Below are positions 36,083-46,744 of a DNA stretch of 64,000 bases, in pieces. The notes below the pieces were generated by a model. The model searched no databases, was not told where the DNA came from, and worked only from the letters and a program-made list of their open reading frames with translations. A program made the translations under genes and the position numbers. Each line of letters opens with the position of its first letter. The first letter of the stretch is position 1. The DNA is taken from NCBI RefSeq assembly GCF_003573695.1, contig NC_039358.1, positions 232,327,560-232,391,559 of the forward strand, read 5' to 3'. This stretch comes from Papaver somniferum. Its lineage: Eukaryota > Streptophyta > Magnoliopsida > Ranunculales > Papaveraceae.

Positions 36083-36855
36083 GTTGGTGTGCCATGACAT
36101 AAGTGGAGGACAAGAAGCCAGTCTGATTCCTGTCACCAATTTAATTGATCCTCCACTTCCACCTAAGGCAAGTTCAAAATTTTGCAACCATATTACCTCA
36201 TCATATACATTATCAAGTCAAGTTCTCTTTTTGTGTAAAAAGATAATCAAAGTTTAGACATAGTTGATGAGTTGTTGAAAATGCATGAAGGACTCAAATA
36301 CTGCAAGTCTATGAAACTTGCAAATAATGTGAATCTCCCTGTAAGAGCCTCTGGATGCAGATGTGAAGGGACTTGCACTAATCCAAGAATTTGTGATTGT
36401 GCAAAATTAAGTGGAGTTGATTTTCCATATGTTAGCAGAGACGGGGGCAGGTCGCACCGTCTGTAATTTGTCGATTGAATGTGCCATATGAACCATCATT
36501 ATATCATATGCATTTTTTTTTGGTGCTTCTTAGTTTCATCTTATGTTTATTTATTCTCTAAAAGTAATCTTACCTTCAATTTTGTAGACTTGTTGTACCA
36601 ATATCAATTCTATATGAACGTGGTCTGCTGTGTGGTTGCGGTGATGGTTGTGAAAACAAATCATTACATCATGGGATAAAGTACCGATTATAGGTTGCAT
36701 ATCTGTTTATTTTGTTGATAACATTTGTATCCATAAGAACCCAGCTGTAATGTATGGATTTATGTCTATCTTGATAGGTTTTCCATACGGCAAGTAAAGC
36801 ATGGGGAGTAAGAAGTTGAGACTTCATACCCTCTGGTGCTCCTGTATGCGAATGA
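36083..36855 (+). pseudogene. SUVH: captured SUVH histone H3K9 methyltransferase fragment
   Basis: SUVH enzymes deposit H3K9 methylation on plant heterochromatin. Four exon blocks match the pre-SET to early SET region in order: 36083-36167 (LVCHDISGGQEASLIPVTN), 36291-36450 (LANNVNLP, GCRCEGTCTNPRICDCAKL, DFPYVSRDGGR), about 36590-36692 (LLCGCGDGCENKS, then GIKYRL and a stop) and 36778-36855 (GVRS, a stop where tryptophan is expected, then DFIPSGAPVCE). The zinc-binding cysteines of pre-SET are largely kept. The SRA domain and most of SET are absent. The sequence resembles the SUVH4 (KYP) group. Introns remain, so capture was at DNA level. Confidence 0.88.
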
Positions 36856-38057
36856 ATACTCGCGCGTATTTACAAAATGTAATCAACGTTGCTGATTCAT
36901 AACAACACAATTCTTATATCGAGGTAAGGGATAAATTGATATTACATTAGTGTTTACACATATTGCTCAAGTAACTTGATTTGAATCCTTTGGATTTTCG
37001 TAAAATGCTATGGAACTTCTTATTTGCAATAAATAAAGTTTAGGGTAAATGAACTTGTACTGATAACCTTCCTAATAATTTCATGTGGTAGAACCAAGAG
37101 GGGGCAAGGTGAAACATGAACTCGACAAAAAAGAATTGGACTCATCAAGGTAAATTAACGTACTTTTGTCTTGAGTGAACTCATCCACTTGAGTTTTTCG
37201 GTTACATAAGAATCATTTACAAGGTTGAAATTATCTGTGCAGGTTGACATTTATCTCTACTCATAGTCGTGTAGCTCCACCACTATGTTTCATCCCACAT
37301 ACTCTTTGTGAGGGTGCTATCATCTGAATATTCTTATATCATGCAGGTATTGTGTATGATTCACATCTTGTCGCCACCTCTCCTGTTTTGAAGACCTAAT
37401 AATTTGAATTAAGTTGTCAATCAGCAAATGAAGACACGAATGGTGAAGTGGTGCCAGTAAAATGCTACTAAATTTTATGGGGGTGTTTTGAAGTTTTTCT
37501 AGTTAAGTAGGTGAAAGGAATTGAAGTTGAGTACTATTAGGTTTGAAAGTTGTCAGATATGAAATAGGGGTGATTTCAGTTGTAATGAAGATTGCAATAA
37601 AATGCTCATTCAGGAATAAATTCATTATGATCATAATTTTGATCTCATTTATAATTATGAATTCATATGCTGTGTTGTTGGTTGTAGCTTTTGATTCAGC
37701 TGAATCAACTTTAGATTTAACCGAATCAAGTCTAAATTTTTTTTATAAAATAAATCGATATGAACCACTGTGTCTATAAGTGATATTGATATTACTGTTG
37801 AAAACCAGTGGTTCTTTGAACAAAATCAACTTGTGTGAGACACAGTCGTTTTGGAAAAAACCACTTCAAAATTAGAGCTGATGAACGCAGTCGTTTTTTG
37901 TGATATAACCTCTTGTTCTGACAGTGGTTTAACTTCCATTTTCCACTAGTGGTCAAACTCATATATTTAGCATATATGCACCCATTATGGGTATGTTAAA
38001 GTGCCAAACTCATATGCTTATATGTCAGTAATAACATATAGGCATACACGATGGAGT

Positions 38058-38150
38058 TTCCAGCGAGCGATAGAGTGTCCATCGCTTGATGGTCATAATC
38101 ATGCTCGTTGGTCTTTAAAGGGTCAGCTCTAGTCAAGTTGTCGCTCGCTG
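38058..38150. repeat. AGCGAGCGAT-type short repeats, left
   Basis: Words such as CCAGCGAGCGATAG, CCATCGCTTGATGG and GTCGCTCGCTGG occur close together in both orientations, near the left part of Harbinger element 2. Related words recur at 39550-39665. Confidence 0.7.
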
Positions 38151-38312
38151 GTCTCATCAACGCTTATCAGATCCTCATCCAATGGCTACTATTTTTTCCC
38201 TCTATAAATACGTAATTTCTAACTCATTTGAACTCACACCAGAATTTTGGAATCTCTCTAGATTTTCTCAATCTCCAATTCTTTTCATCACTCTTCCAAT
38301 TCCTCAGAGAGC

Positions 38313-38690
38313 ATGGATGATAATATGAACATGGCTGAGTTCGCTGAGTTCGTAGTAAACGAACATGTTGTCGAAATCAAAGAGTTGTTAATCGCGCCAA
38401 TGTGGAAAGTGAAATTAGGAGAAGTCGAATTAGGCGAAAACCAAAATTCACTACTGCGGAAGATGAATGTATTTGCAAGGATTATATTTCTTTTACTGAT
38501 AAGACTTTATTCGGAGATGCATTACACCACATTTTGGCAAAGGATTTTTGGGAAATATCAAGAACAAACAATGAACCTCAATAATCGTGATGTTTCAGAG
38601 TTCATTCAGCACTTCAGTAAAATCAATCAAGAAGTTGCTAGGTGTGTTTTTTTTACTTCAGAAAGAAAGTCCAAATTTGAGGGATGGTGA
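38313..38690 (+). pseudogene. Harbinger 2 ORF1 relic (Myb/SANT-like)
   Basis: In one frame from 38313 the start MDDNMNMAEFAEFV is read. In another (about 38405-38640) the Myb/SANT-like words FTTAEDECICKDYISF, FWEIS and FIQHFSKINQEVARCV appear, resembling the ORF1 family of Harbinger element 1. Frames alternate, so it is broken. Downstream, at about 38695-38765, a 48-base unit (ATGATGGAACTTCAACAAAGG) is tandemly duplicated. Confidence 0.55.
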
Positions 38691-39034
38691 AACCATGATG
38701 GAACTTCAACAAAGGTGTCATGCGGATGGTGAATGCATGATGGAACTTCAACAAAGGTGTCGTGCGGAATATAGTCGCATCTACGAAAAAGACTTCCAAT
38801 TTGGAAGTTGTTTCGAGATTTTAAAATATTTGCCCAAATATTGTCCAATATTTATGTTTTAATTTCTCACTTGTCCTCTTAAGTTCTTATGTTTTAATTT
38901 CTTAATTGTCTAAGTATTAAATTTTAATATTTAAACTATTAAATGTATTTGTAATTAAAATGTAAGATTGGATTAAAAATAGAATTAAGCTTAAATTTCA
39001 ACAATACTCGTCAAATTTTTAAATTCATTAATAG

Positions 39035-39346
39035 TCATTTTACAAGATATAAAACTAGACAGTAGTAATTTAAAAATAGAAAATTTGGGACAATATTTGT
39101 CATCTTGTTAATCTTCTTCATTTCACCAAATATCCAATCAATGCGCTCATGAACGGTGTTTCCTTTGTTTATCTTCTTTTTTAGCTTCAAATTTGTTTTG
39201 CCTTGATTTTCCATGCCTTGAAATTTTCTTTGCCTTTTCTTAGTTGCGGTTTTGACTTGGTTAATATCCAAAACTTGAAGATGTCTTTGCTTCTTACCTA
39301 TTTCTTTATAACTATCACATATCTTCTTAACGGCACCTTCAAGCAC
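39035..39346 (-). pseudogene. short Lys-rich reading frame in Harbinger element 2
   Basis: This 103-codon minus-strand frame contains AVKKICDSYKEIGKKQ and a Lys-rich helix-like middle. No family is recognised. Its position near the right end of the element suggests a second relic gene or a spurious frame. Confidence 0.25.
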
Positions 39347-39549
39347 TACTCCTGAAAAACCAAGTTGTGTTGCCGTATCAAGTTGGGTTTAAAATTGTGC
39401 CATTTGAAATTCGAAAAAATAAATTACATTAAGAAAGAGAGAAATAGAGAAATTTAGATTGAGAAAGAGAGAATTAGAGAAAAATTTTGTGTAAAATTTT
39501 TTGGGGTAAGTTCTGAATTTGAAAAATACCTATTTATAGCGATAAAGAA

Positions 39550-39665
39550 CTAGTCGTTGGCGCTAGAGTCAACAACGAGCGATATTCATGCGAGCACCGG
39601 AGATAAAGACTTTATCGTTGGTGTTATAGTCAAAATCGCTCGCTAGAATCTCGGTCGCTCCGTGG
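39550..39665. repeat. AGCGAGCGAT-type short repeats, right
   Basis: ACGAGCGATATT, CGGAGATAAAG, ATCGCTCGCTAG and TCGGTCGCTCCG-like words mirror the left subterminal cluster of Harbinger element 2. Confidence 0.65.
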
Positions 39666-39798
39666 TTTCCCCATAATGGCACAATTAGTTTGCCATACCA
39701 CCTGGTATGTCAAACACTTTTTTTTTTTGGTATTTGCTTAGGAATAGGCCTAACACTAGTGTTTTTGGTGTCTGGATCATGAATGTGACTTATTACGT

Positions 39799-41820
39799 CC
39801 TTTTTTTTTTCCTCGGCAAAGATAATAATAGTGAATAACACACAAGCCGTGTGCAAGAGATTACACCTACATAAGCGTAAAAGTTCAGAGTAAAAATAAA
39901 CTGATAAAATTATGAATCAAAATAGGGGAACAAAAATTATACTTCCACTATAGTTATCTCTTTGAGATTGTTAGCAACACTTATAAACATTTCTTGACGA
40001 TCTTTCTTAAAAGAATGAGAACCGAAACCCATCACTAAGAGAGACTTAATGAGACCTGTTGCAGAAATCTTATTAGGCTCTTTTATCGATGTCGTCATAC
40101 CTTCCAAAATTTGAGTCAGGAGCGATGTTCGGAAACAGCCCCGTAGCTTTGGATTTTGATCTAACTCTTGTAATCGATCCTGGAATTGGCGCAAAAGAAG
40201 ATGGTTTAGAGCTTCTTACCTCCGAATCTGAAAGAACCAGAGATGTAGCAACTTCTTCCTTTTCTCCGGGACCTTGAAATCTGTTGAGAGATTCCACACA
40301 AAGAGAAAACAAGGGAAGTAAGAGATAAGAGATTACTTCATCTTGTTTAAGAGGAAGCTCATTATCAAACTCGACACTCACTTTAAAACCTTCTTGCGAT
40401 TCTTCCATAGTTGTGTTAGAAATCAAAGACTTTGCAACAGCTTTCTTCCTAGCGGTGATTATATAAGCTTGAGAAGTGAGAACAAACCGCTCCTTGTTTA
40501 CTAGCTTTGCCGAATTTCCCAGCTTTACCCTTTTTTACATTTTGCTTTTGATAAGTCACCAGCGTTTCCTTGTTCACATTATCGGAAACCCCTTTGTCGG
40601 AAGATGGAGAACTTGAGACCATGTCAGGAACCTTCTTAATTCTATAGGCATTTTATTTGATCGAACCGCCATCCTGCATGTCATTAATTACATGAAAAGA
40701 TTCATATCACTTGATTCAAACTTCATTGGTAACAAAAGTAATGTTAGTACCCACCGTCATGTTCACATTGACAAGATCATCCTTAGAACCAGACATACCA
40801 GCAGAAGTTCTCTCTTCCTTTTCTTTATTTTTACCTTTCTTTCTAAATTTAATATCCTCGACAATTTCTCATTCCTCTGGCTTATTCAGATAATTCCTAC
40901 TAACCCTGCATTCAGACGTAATGTGTCCTACAATCTTACAATACCCACAAAATTTTGAAACCTAACGGGATTTTATGCTTTGATAAAATCCCTCATACTT
41001 TGTTCTAATCCAAACTCTATCAGGGATTTCTTTAGCTAAATCGAATTCAACCATCACACTTATATAATAATCAATTTCACGCTTCATAGTTGTCTCATCA
41101 ACGTATACCAATGGATAGATTGATTTCCTCCTTCCAGTATTCAATACATAAACCTGGAAGAATAACCCACACGAAAGCAATGGAAGACTTTTGATTTTCA
41201 AGCTTGAAGTTAGGTTTCCATTCCCTAATTATATAATCTTCAAAATCTGATTATCCACATGCCATAAACCATCACTGAATTTTTTTTCTTCTAATCATCT
41301 TCATTATGAAGTTGGATGACAAAAAAAAAACTTTCCCCAATGGAATCAATTGAGAACTTCTTTTATTTTCCATTGATCTTTCAAGACGTTATCAACAAGC
41401 TCTATTTTTAATTTCTGGAATCCAACCCGCCTATAAGACTAAACTTCCAAACATCCAAATTATTATCCATTAATTCATCCGGTATTATTATTGCAGTATC
41501 ATCACCATGTTCACTTGCTTTGGGAAGAGAAGTAAGGTCAATCAAGGTTGCCATTCTTTTAGATCTAACATTATTAACTTTTGAGCTCCAAGACCCATCA
41601 GATATAATTAACTACCATATTTGATGAATTTTATGAAAAAAAACTAACCATCCATCATCGATATTAGATCAATACACAAAAATCGGATAAAGAAATAACA
41701 TGAAATTAGTGAAGAAAGTGAAGTAATTAAAACCTAGACTTTATTCCACGCTGTTGAAAAATTGCCTCATCAAAACCGCTATAAGTTTTCTGTCTCCACT
41801 TTCTAATTTCTTACTATCAT
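39799..41820 (-). mobile_element. LINE copy with ORF1 and 3' tail only (13-bp TSD)
   Basis: The 13-base word TGACTTATTACGT stands at 39786-39798 and 41821-41833. Next to the left copy is a poly-T run (39801-39810), the poly-A tail of a minus-strand insertion, preceded on the minus strand by ATCTTTGCCGAGG, like the 3' tails of plant L1 elements. The 2.0-kb body contains ORF1 sequence but no endonuclease, reverse transcriptase or RNase H. It is therefore an internally deleted or alternatively processed L1 transcript that was reinserted. Confidence 0.88.
39937..41700 (-). pseudogene. LINE ORF1 remnant (DUF4283 and zinc knuckle)
   Basis: ORF1 proteins bind L1 RNA. Reading on the minus strand, an N-terminal part (about 41570-41400) contains ATLIDLTSLPKAS and DVWKFSLIG. 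The DUF4283 region at about 41200-40980 contains MVEFDLAKEIPDRVWIRTKYEGFYQ. A CCHC knuckle follows at about 40970-40905 (KFCGYCKIVGHITSEC). A basic, Ser-rich tail runs to 39937. Several stops and shifts are present. Confidence 0.82.
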
Positions 41821-41914
41821 TGACTTATTACGTAGGAATCTAAATTTTTATATCTAACTTAAAAATTGCAAAATATAAAATAGAGTTACATATCTTTTTT
41901 TGATTCTAGGTATA

Positions 41915-42480
41915 TACTTGCTCAACGAGTCAGATATAAAATGGTATTTGCCTTAGACTTAGACAATCTCCAATGAGACAACGAAGAATTCGTATATTTT
42001 AGGCCACATAGGATTTTTAGAGTTTTAATAAAAAAATCTTGATAAATGGAAACTTCAAAAATAAATATGAGGATGATGTGTCAAGTCATTTAGAAATCTT
42101 CTACTCCATCCTCTGGTTTTAAAGGTTTCCTTGGAGGATGTAAATATCCTAATCATCAAAATCAAAGGTTATTAATTAAGGAGTTAAACATTTAGGTTTT
42201 AAATCAATGGTTTAAAATGTTTCCGACTAATATATATGGTTTATGGTTGGATACAGATTGTTTTTCACATCCTTAAATTAAAGAAATTTTATCTCACATT
42301 CATAAAAAACCCAGTACACATAGGATGCACATCAAGTTACCATTGGAGATGCTCTTAAATAAAGAAAACAAACGACCTGACATATGACTCAACCCGAGTC
42401 AGAGTCAGACAACGAGTCAGATTCGAATAACCAAGGTGAAAATATGCTCCATCCCATATAATGCATTGATTAAGTACTGT
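41915..42480 (+). repeat. dispersed repeat S, copy 2 (split by a MITE)
   Basis: The unit runs CTCAACGAGTCAGATATAAAATGG, TTAGACTTA, then after the MITE AAATAAAGAAAACAAACGACC and GACTCAACCCGAGTCAG...GATTCGAATAACCAA. Related copies lie at 33419-33480 (partial) and 42895-43020. Their alignment gives the empty site for the MITE. Confidence 0.7.
41962..42354. mobile_element. Tourist-like MITE (TSD TTA)
   Basis: Inverted ends GACAATCTCCAATGAG and GAGCATCTCCAATGGT, with TTA at 41959-41961 and 42355-42357. The 393-bp length, TWA duplication and GAGCATCTCCAA-type terminus fit Tourist/Harbinger MITEs. There is no coding capacity. Confidence 0.85.
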
Positions 42481-42894
42481 TTTCCGTAGAAAGATAGAGT
42501 TATAAGTATAACTAGACTAGTGCTCGTGCTACGCAACATGCATTTTTAATTTAGTTGGTGTGCGCGGGCTTTGCCTTTCCCGGAGGCGATGTATTTTTCG
42601 TTTGGTGTCACCCCGCCCCGTCTCGATGCATTAATAGGTGGAGAAAAAATATGAAATATATGCCGATTTTATTTATGTTCGCAGAAAATATATCTTTTTT
42701 TCCCTTTTATGTATTAATTTGGAGAAAAAGTCTTAATATAGCAAGTACTCGTTTTTGGAATTGAGTTTGGACTTCCATAAAATTTCAAACACCGTAAATT
42801 AAATTTTCCTTTTGAATTTGTAATTTATAAACCAAAAAAGGCTTATTTCGCCGATAGGAAACGACGATTTCCTCACGTGGGAGCTTTGAGTCTT
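42481..42894. other. unassigned insert between two S repeats
   Basis: About 400 bases separate S copies 2 and 3. The start is CTAGACTAGTGCTCGTGCTACG and the first half is locally GC-richer (GTGCGCGGGC, CACCCCGCCCCG). No inverted termini or coding frame are visible. It could be another small insertion. Confidence 0.35.
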
Positions 42895-43020
42895 TAGATT
42901 TTTGAGTCACATATATTTGACCCAGACCTAAATAAAGAACACAAACAATCTTATATACGACTCAACCCTAGTCAGATTCAAATAACCAATGATAGTATGC
43001 TTCGACCCGTAATAATACGT
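42895..43020 (+). repeat. dispersed repeat S, copy 3
   Basis: GAGTCACATATATTTGACCC, AGACCTAAATAAAGAACACAAAC and GACTCAACCCTAGTCAGATTC match copy 2 at 41915-42480 without the MITE. Confidence 0.7.
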
Positions 43021-44490
43021 TGTTCTGAGGCTTGCGAGATTATGGTTTCGGAAAATTAATTAACATATGAATACGGTCCGTATTATACAGAAGATCTGTC
43101 TGATAGAATTATGTTGGGCTAATTACCGCTAATATCCAAAGTTGTTAGGGATATGACACTCCCATTAGCCATTAGCGATCAAGGCTGATTATCTGTGTAA
43201 TCGTTCGTTTTTATTAGTGCAACTTGTTTTCTAATCGTTCATTATCGAAAATATGTGCTATACAGAGTGCTATTGATGTGACGTATCAAAAAATTCGTGG
43301 ACGCTTCTAAAATATCAAACGCAAGAAAGGTAAAAAAAACAATTATTTTTTTTAATAGTTCAAAATTTACTTGATATATAAAATAATTTATTTACAGGGA
43401 CCAGCTAGTGATTCATATTGTGATAATGATATCGATACTGTTTGAATCTCGTAATGGTAATGGTGACGATGATGCTGAATGTTACGACGATGTTTATTGT
43501 CTGCAATGTTTATTTTTTGTATGAATGATTGGGATTGTGAATCGGTTGCTCCTGCTAACTATAAATATTATGAAAATTCAAATCCGTTACCGCCGGTTAA
43601 GCTGGAAAATCCATATGCGCTACTACTTGATGTTGGTGATGAAAGTGATTTCGATGTATTCCAGAGTATATATGATCATGAGTTATGAATAATACGAGTC
43701 ATGGTTAATAACTGCATAGGCTATTTCTAAGAGAAGCCTAAAACAAAAATTCTGAATATGAAAATAAAATAAAATAAAAATACATTCGATGTTTGTGCAT
43801 GTGTATAACTCCATGCTTCACCGGATGAGTAAGGCATGAAGGGATTTGAAGAGGAAATTGTTAAAGGCATTCGTTTTTATATTTTAGGCCCCTTTGATGG
43901 GGTTTGATTTTGCAAATACTATGGGTGGGTTTGAATGTAAAATTTTAAAGGTGAGGTTTATCGGTGCATGAGATTTGGTGTTTTCCTCGACCAAATCTCT
44001 TGGAATCGCTTTTTCAGAAAATCCTCTTTATGTAGTCGTATTTCTCCCCCTGATGATTTTTTAGGAAACTTATCAAGGATTTGTAGACTTCTTTTTTGTT
44101 AATTCTAAAACCTCGTATATATAATTTTAAAGTTATGCGGGTAATGTTAAAAATTACATATAGATTTTAAAACAATGGATTTCTATGAATTCTAAGAATT
44201 TTAACCGAGTTATCAAACAAATGAGGAATTTGCATAAATACTGAAATTTGTAATCCCATGAAATTATAAATTTCTAAGAATTGTGAGTTGTGCAACCAAA
44301 CACACCATATGTGAAATGAATAAAGAGATCCCTGACTTCTTTTCTTCCTTAACTTAACTTTTGATGATATACTGCGGTGGATGAAATTTCTTGCATGCGA
44401 GAAAGTATGCTAGACCGGTCGATGACTACTCAACAAAATCAATGAATCATACTTCAACACAGCTAAAGCGCTGTAGTTGTACATCATACA
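43021..44490. other. AT-rich stretch, one small unassigned frame
   Basis: A 69-codon plus-strand frame at 43479-43688 encodes an acidic C-terminal half (NPYALLLDVGDESDFDVFQS) and a Cys-containing start. The stretch just upstream (43440-43490) is also rich in GAT codons. It may be the tail of a lost gene. I recognise no family and see nothing else here. Confidence 0.3.
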
Positions 44491-44582
44491 AACATACTCT
44501 GTTCATTTATTTTTATATTTGTATTATTCAAATCATGCTTTGTATATTTGCGTCCACACTGGTGTAGTAATGAAATCTCTTA

Positions 44583-45183
44583 GGCCAAGCACTTTCGTGC
44601 ACATTATCGGTTCCCTATCCTGTATATGTAGAAAAATATGTAAAAAACCATCTCCTATGGTCTCCCATATCCCTCACTTAGAAGGGACATCCCTTCCCTA
44701 CATTTCAAATGAGATCAGATCTGATCCAGGTAGTATGGAAGGGAAATGAGTTTCCGTGTAAAATTGTGCTTTACGGATACTCAATTTCTATTATTCAGTG
44801 CAAACATATACTTAGTATCCGTGACTTTTGACACGGAAACTAAGTATCTGTTCCTGGTTTTCCAAGTTTTACCTTAAAATTTTCCCTTTTCACTCGTTTT
44901 TTTTTACTTAAACTCTTTTGTTACCTATTATATCCCCTTTTACCTATTATATCTCCTTTTTTTTTTTACTCTAAATTATCTTTTTCACTTATACAAATAT
45001 CATAACTGAAGAAAAAAATTGGGAAAAAAAATGAATGTTGAGTTTCCGTTTGTCACTATTTACACGGAAACTCAATGTTGAGAAGGGATAAAAGCATCTC
45101 AAAATGAGATTTTCTTGTGACTCATATCTCTTCCCCACAATCAAGGGATAGGGAAGGGATAATCCCTACCATAGTGCTTGGCC
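44583..45183. mobile_element. Tourist-like element with GAGTTTCCGTGT repeats
   Basis: Inverted ends GGCCAAGCACTTTCG and GGCCAAGCACTATGG. The flanks TTA and TAA differ by one base, consistent with a diverged 3-bp Harbinger TSD. The host sequence around it (AATGAAATCTCT / ATGATGTTTATG) is continuous in repeat copies at 51883 and 54944, which serve as empty sites. Inside, GAGTTTCCGT and ACGGAAACTC alternate several times (44748, 44815, 45040, 45063). Confidence 0.75.
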
Positions 45184-45554
45184 TAATGATGTTTATGTTT
45201 GTATATCCATGCTTTGTAATTTGTATCATAGTTTTGAATATCTTAACTAATAAACTTTCAAAAGCATTGTCGCGCCCGTGGTTAGAAATTCAAACCGGCT
45301 TCTGTAAATGCAAAATGGTTTATGCACATGCAAAATAGCTGTTGATTTTTGTTAAACTGAAATGTGAGAAAATGATTTTTGTTAAACTGGAAGTATCAAA
45401 TACCCTTGGCTTGACGAGTTTTACACCCATGGCTTAAGCCTAAAAACAACATATAAAATCTGCGGAAAATGGGTCATTTGTCCAAATATTTTTAAATCAC
45501 GGTTCAAATGGACGAGTAAAAAATAGTTTGGGTGAAATGGTCAAAAAAAATTAG

Positions 45555-45700
45555 CAAGGATGAAATTGGATTCATCTTACCTTAAATTTAAAAAATAGCA
45601 AGGATGAAACTGGATACATCCTGTGTAAATTAAAAATAAGAAAAAATATTTGAAAATGGGCATGGTGAAACTGGTTACATCCTGCCTATTTTTACATTTT
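45555..45700. repeat. GGATGAAACTGGATACATCC repeats
   Basis: Three degenerate palindromic units (AAGGATGAAATTGGATTCATCTT, AAGGATGAAACTGGATACATCC, ATGGTGAAACTGGTTACATCC) at intervals of about 55-65 bases lie in an AT-rich context that also contains the word TTTGTCCA near both sides. The ends of the host element were not resolved. Confidence 0.65.
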
Positions 45701-46744
45701 TGTCCATTTAAACAGTATCAAAATCTAACTGTCCATTCACCCAGAAATTGTTGACTTTGGTCTTTTTAACCAATTTTGTATAAAATTTGGGCCCAAAAGA
45801 CTTAGGTAGTGAAAACATGCAATTTTTAGGCCTTGGGGGCGGCTTCAGCCAGGAGAAGTCTGGCTGTAGTTCCGCCCCTCTTAACAAATCGAACTGTGTT
45901 AAGTGTATGACAACATGGATTTAATCATGCTTTTTTAATTTGTGCTCATCCGTAAGTAGCGTATTATAAAGCTCCCATGATGTTTATGCTTATATATCCC
46001 TGTTTGTGTTCATTTTCTTTTATTACGTAAATGCTCTAATGTCTTTTGCAGCTGATCAGCTAAATTTCTAGTAACGGATGAATTCAGGTTCCTCTTGAAT
46101 GATGGGATGTTGTAGAAAATTGAAATGAATACTTTTCACTTTTGTTGCAATCTAGTTTCAAGAAATATTTTAATTCTCGTCCCGCCAATTTCCAAGTTTT
46201 GGGGAAATTTAAGCGAACAAACTGATTTACTTGTTAAAAGATCTTTCAACACCAAATTAATTATTTGGGTTAAACAAGAAATGAAACTATTTTTCAAGAA
46301 TTTTTGAGCCATTAATTGGTGTTACTCTTTAAAGCATCTTCTATTAACAACATTGTACACTAAAACTCAAGTGACTCTATAAAAAAGAAAGAAGTCTATA
46401 TGTGGTTAGTTAGTTGCGTTAGTAGACTGCATCTCATCTCTCTTTATGGGCTATCCTTGAATTTATGGGAGGCGTTAAGACAGATTCAAATGTCAGGTCT
46501 ACATGAGTAAGAGTTTACACTTTCAGTTTGAGTCCTAAATTGATCACGGCAAGGAAATCGGAGTAGAGTCCTAGCTATTTTTAGAAGAGTGTGAAAATAG
46601 CTTCGAGTATGTGTACACAAACCGTGAGCATGTGAAAATAGGCGGAAGTCGGAAAAATATTTTTGTAGATTGCAGTATGTGTACACAGGCTATGAGTTGC
46701 TTTTCCTTCGACTTGTTTTTGCGACTTCAATTTGAGTTACACCA

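Larger units (their letters stand above)
33604..37951. mobile_element. CACTA (En/Spm) transposon carrying host gene fragments
   Basis: Termini begin CACTAGTGGAARATGGA on both strands and stay similar to ACCACT. The 3-base duplication GTC stands at 33601-33603 and 37952-37954. CACTA start and 3-bp TSD define the superfamily. Subterminal CAGTGGT words recur inside both ends. No transposase is visible. The 4.35-kb interior instead holds intron-containing pieces of several unrelated plant genes, all on the plus strand, as in Pack-type or transduplicating CACTA elements. Confidence 0.92.
33582..39750. mobile_element. PIF/Harbinger transposon 2, split by a nested CACTA element
   Basis: The left end at 33582 reads GGCCTATTCCTATGCA. 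The right end, complemented from 39750, reads GGCCTATTCCTAAGCA. TAA flanks both sides (33579-33581 and 39751-39753), the Harbinger TSD. Removing the nested CACTA insertion and one TSD copy leaves about 1.8 kb. The right part carries an ORF1 relic (38313-38690) and short AGCGAGCGAT-type repeats near both ends (38058-38150 and 39550-39665). Confidence 0.88.
44491..46370 (+). repeat. dispersed repeat R, copy a (with MITE insertion)
   Basis: Segments such as TTCAAATCATGCTTTGTATAT, TAATGAAATCTCT, TGATGTTTATGTTTGTATATCC, GTGGTTAGAAATTCAAAC, CAGCTAAATTTCTAG, GAAAATTGAAATGAA and TTCAAGAATTTTTGAGCC recur in the same order at 51640-53060 and partly at 54880-55240. The copies are old and diverged. No coding frame runs through them. 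Confidence 0.7.
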
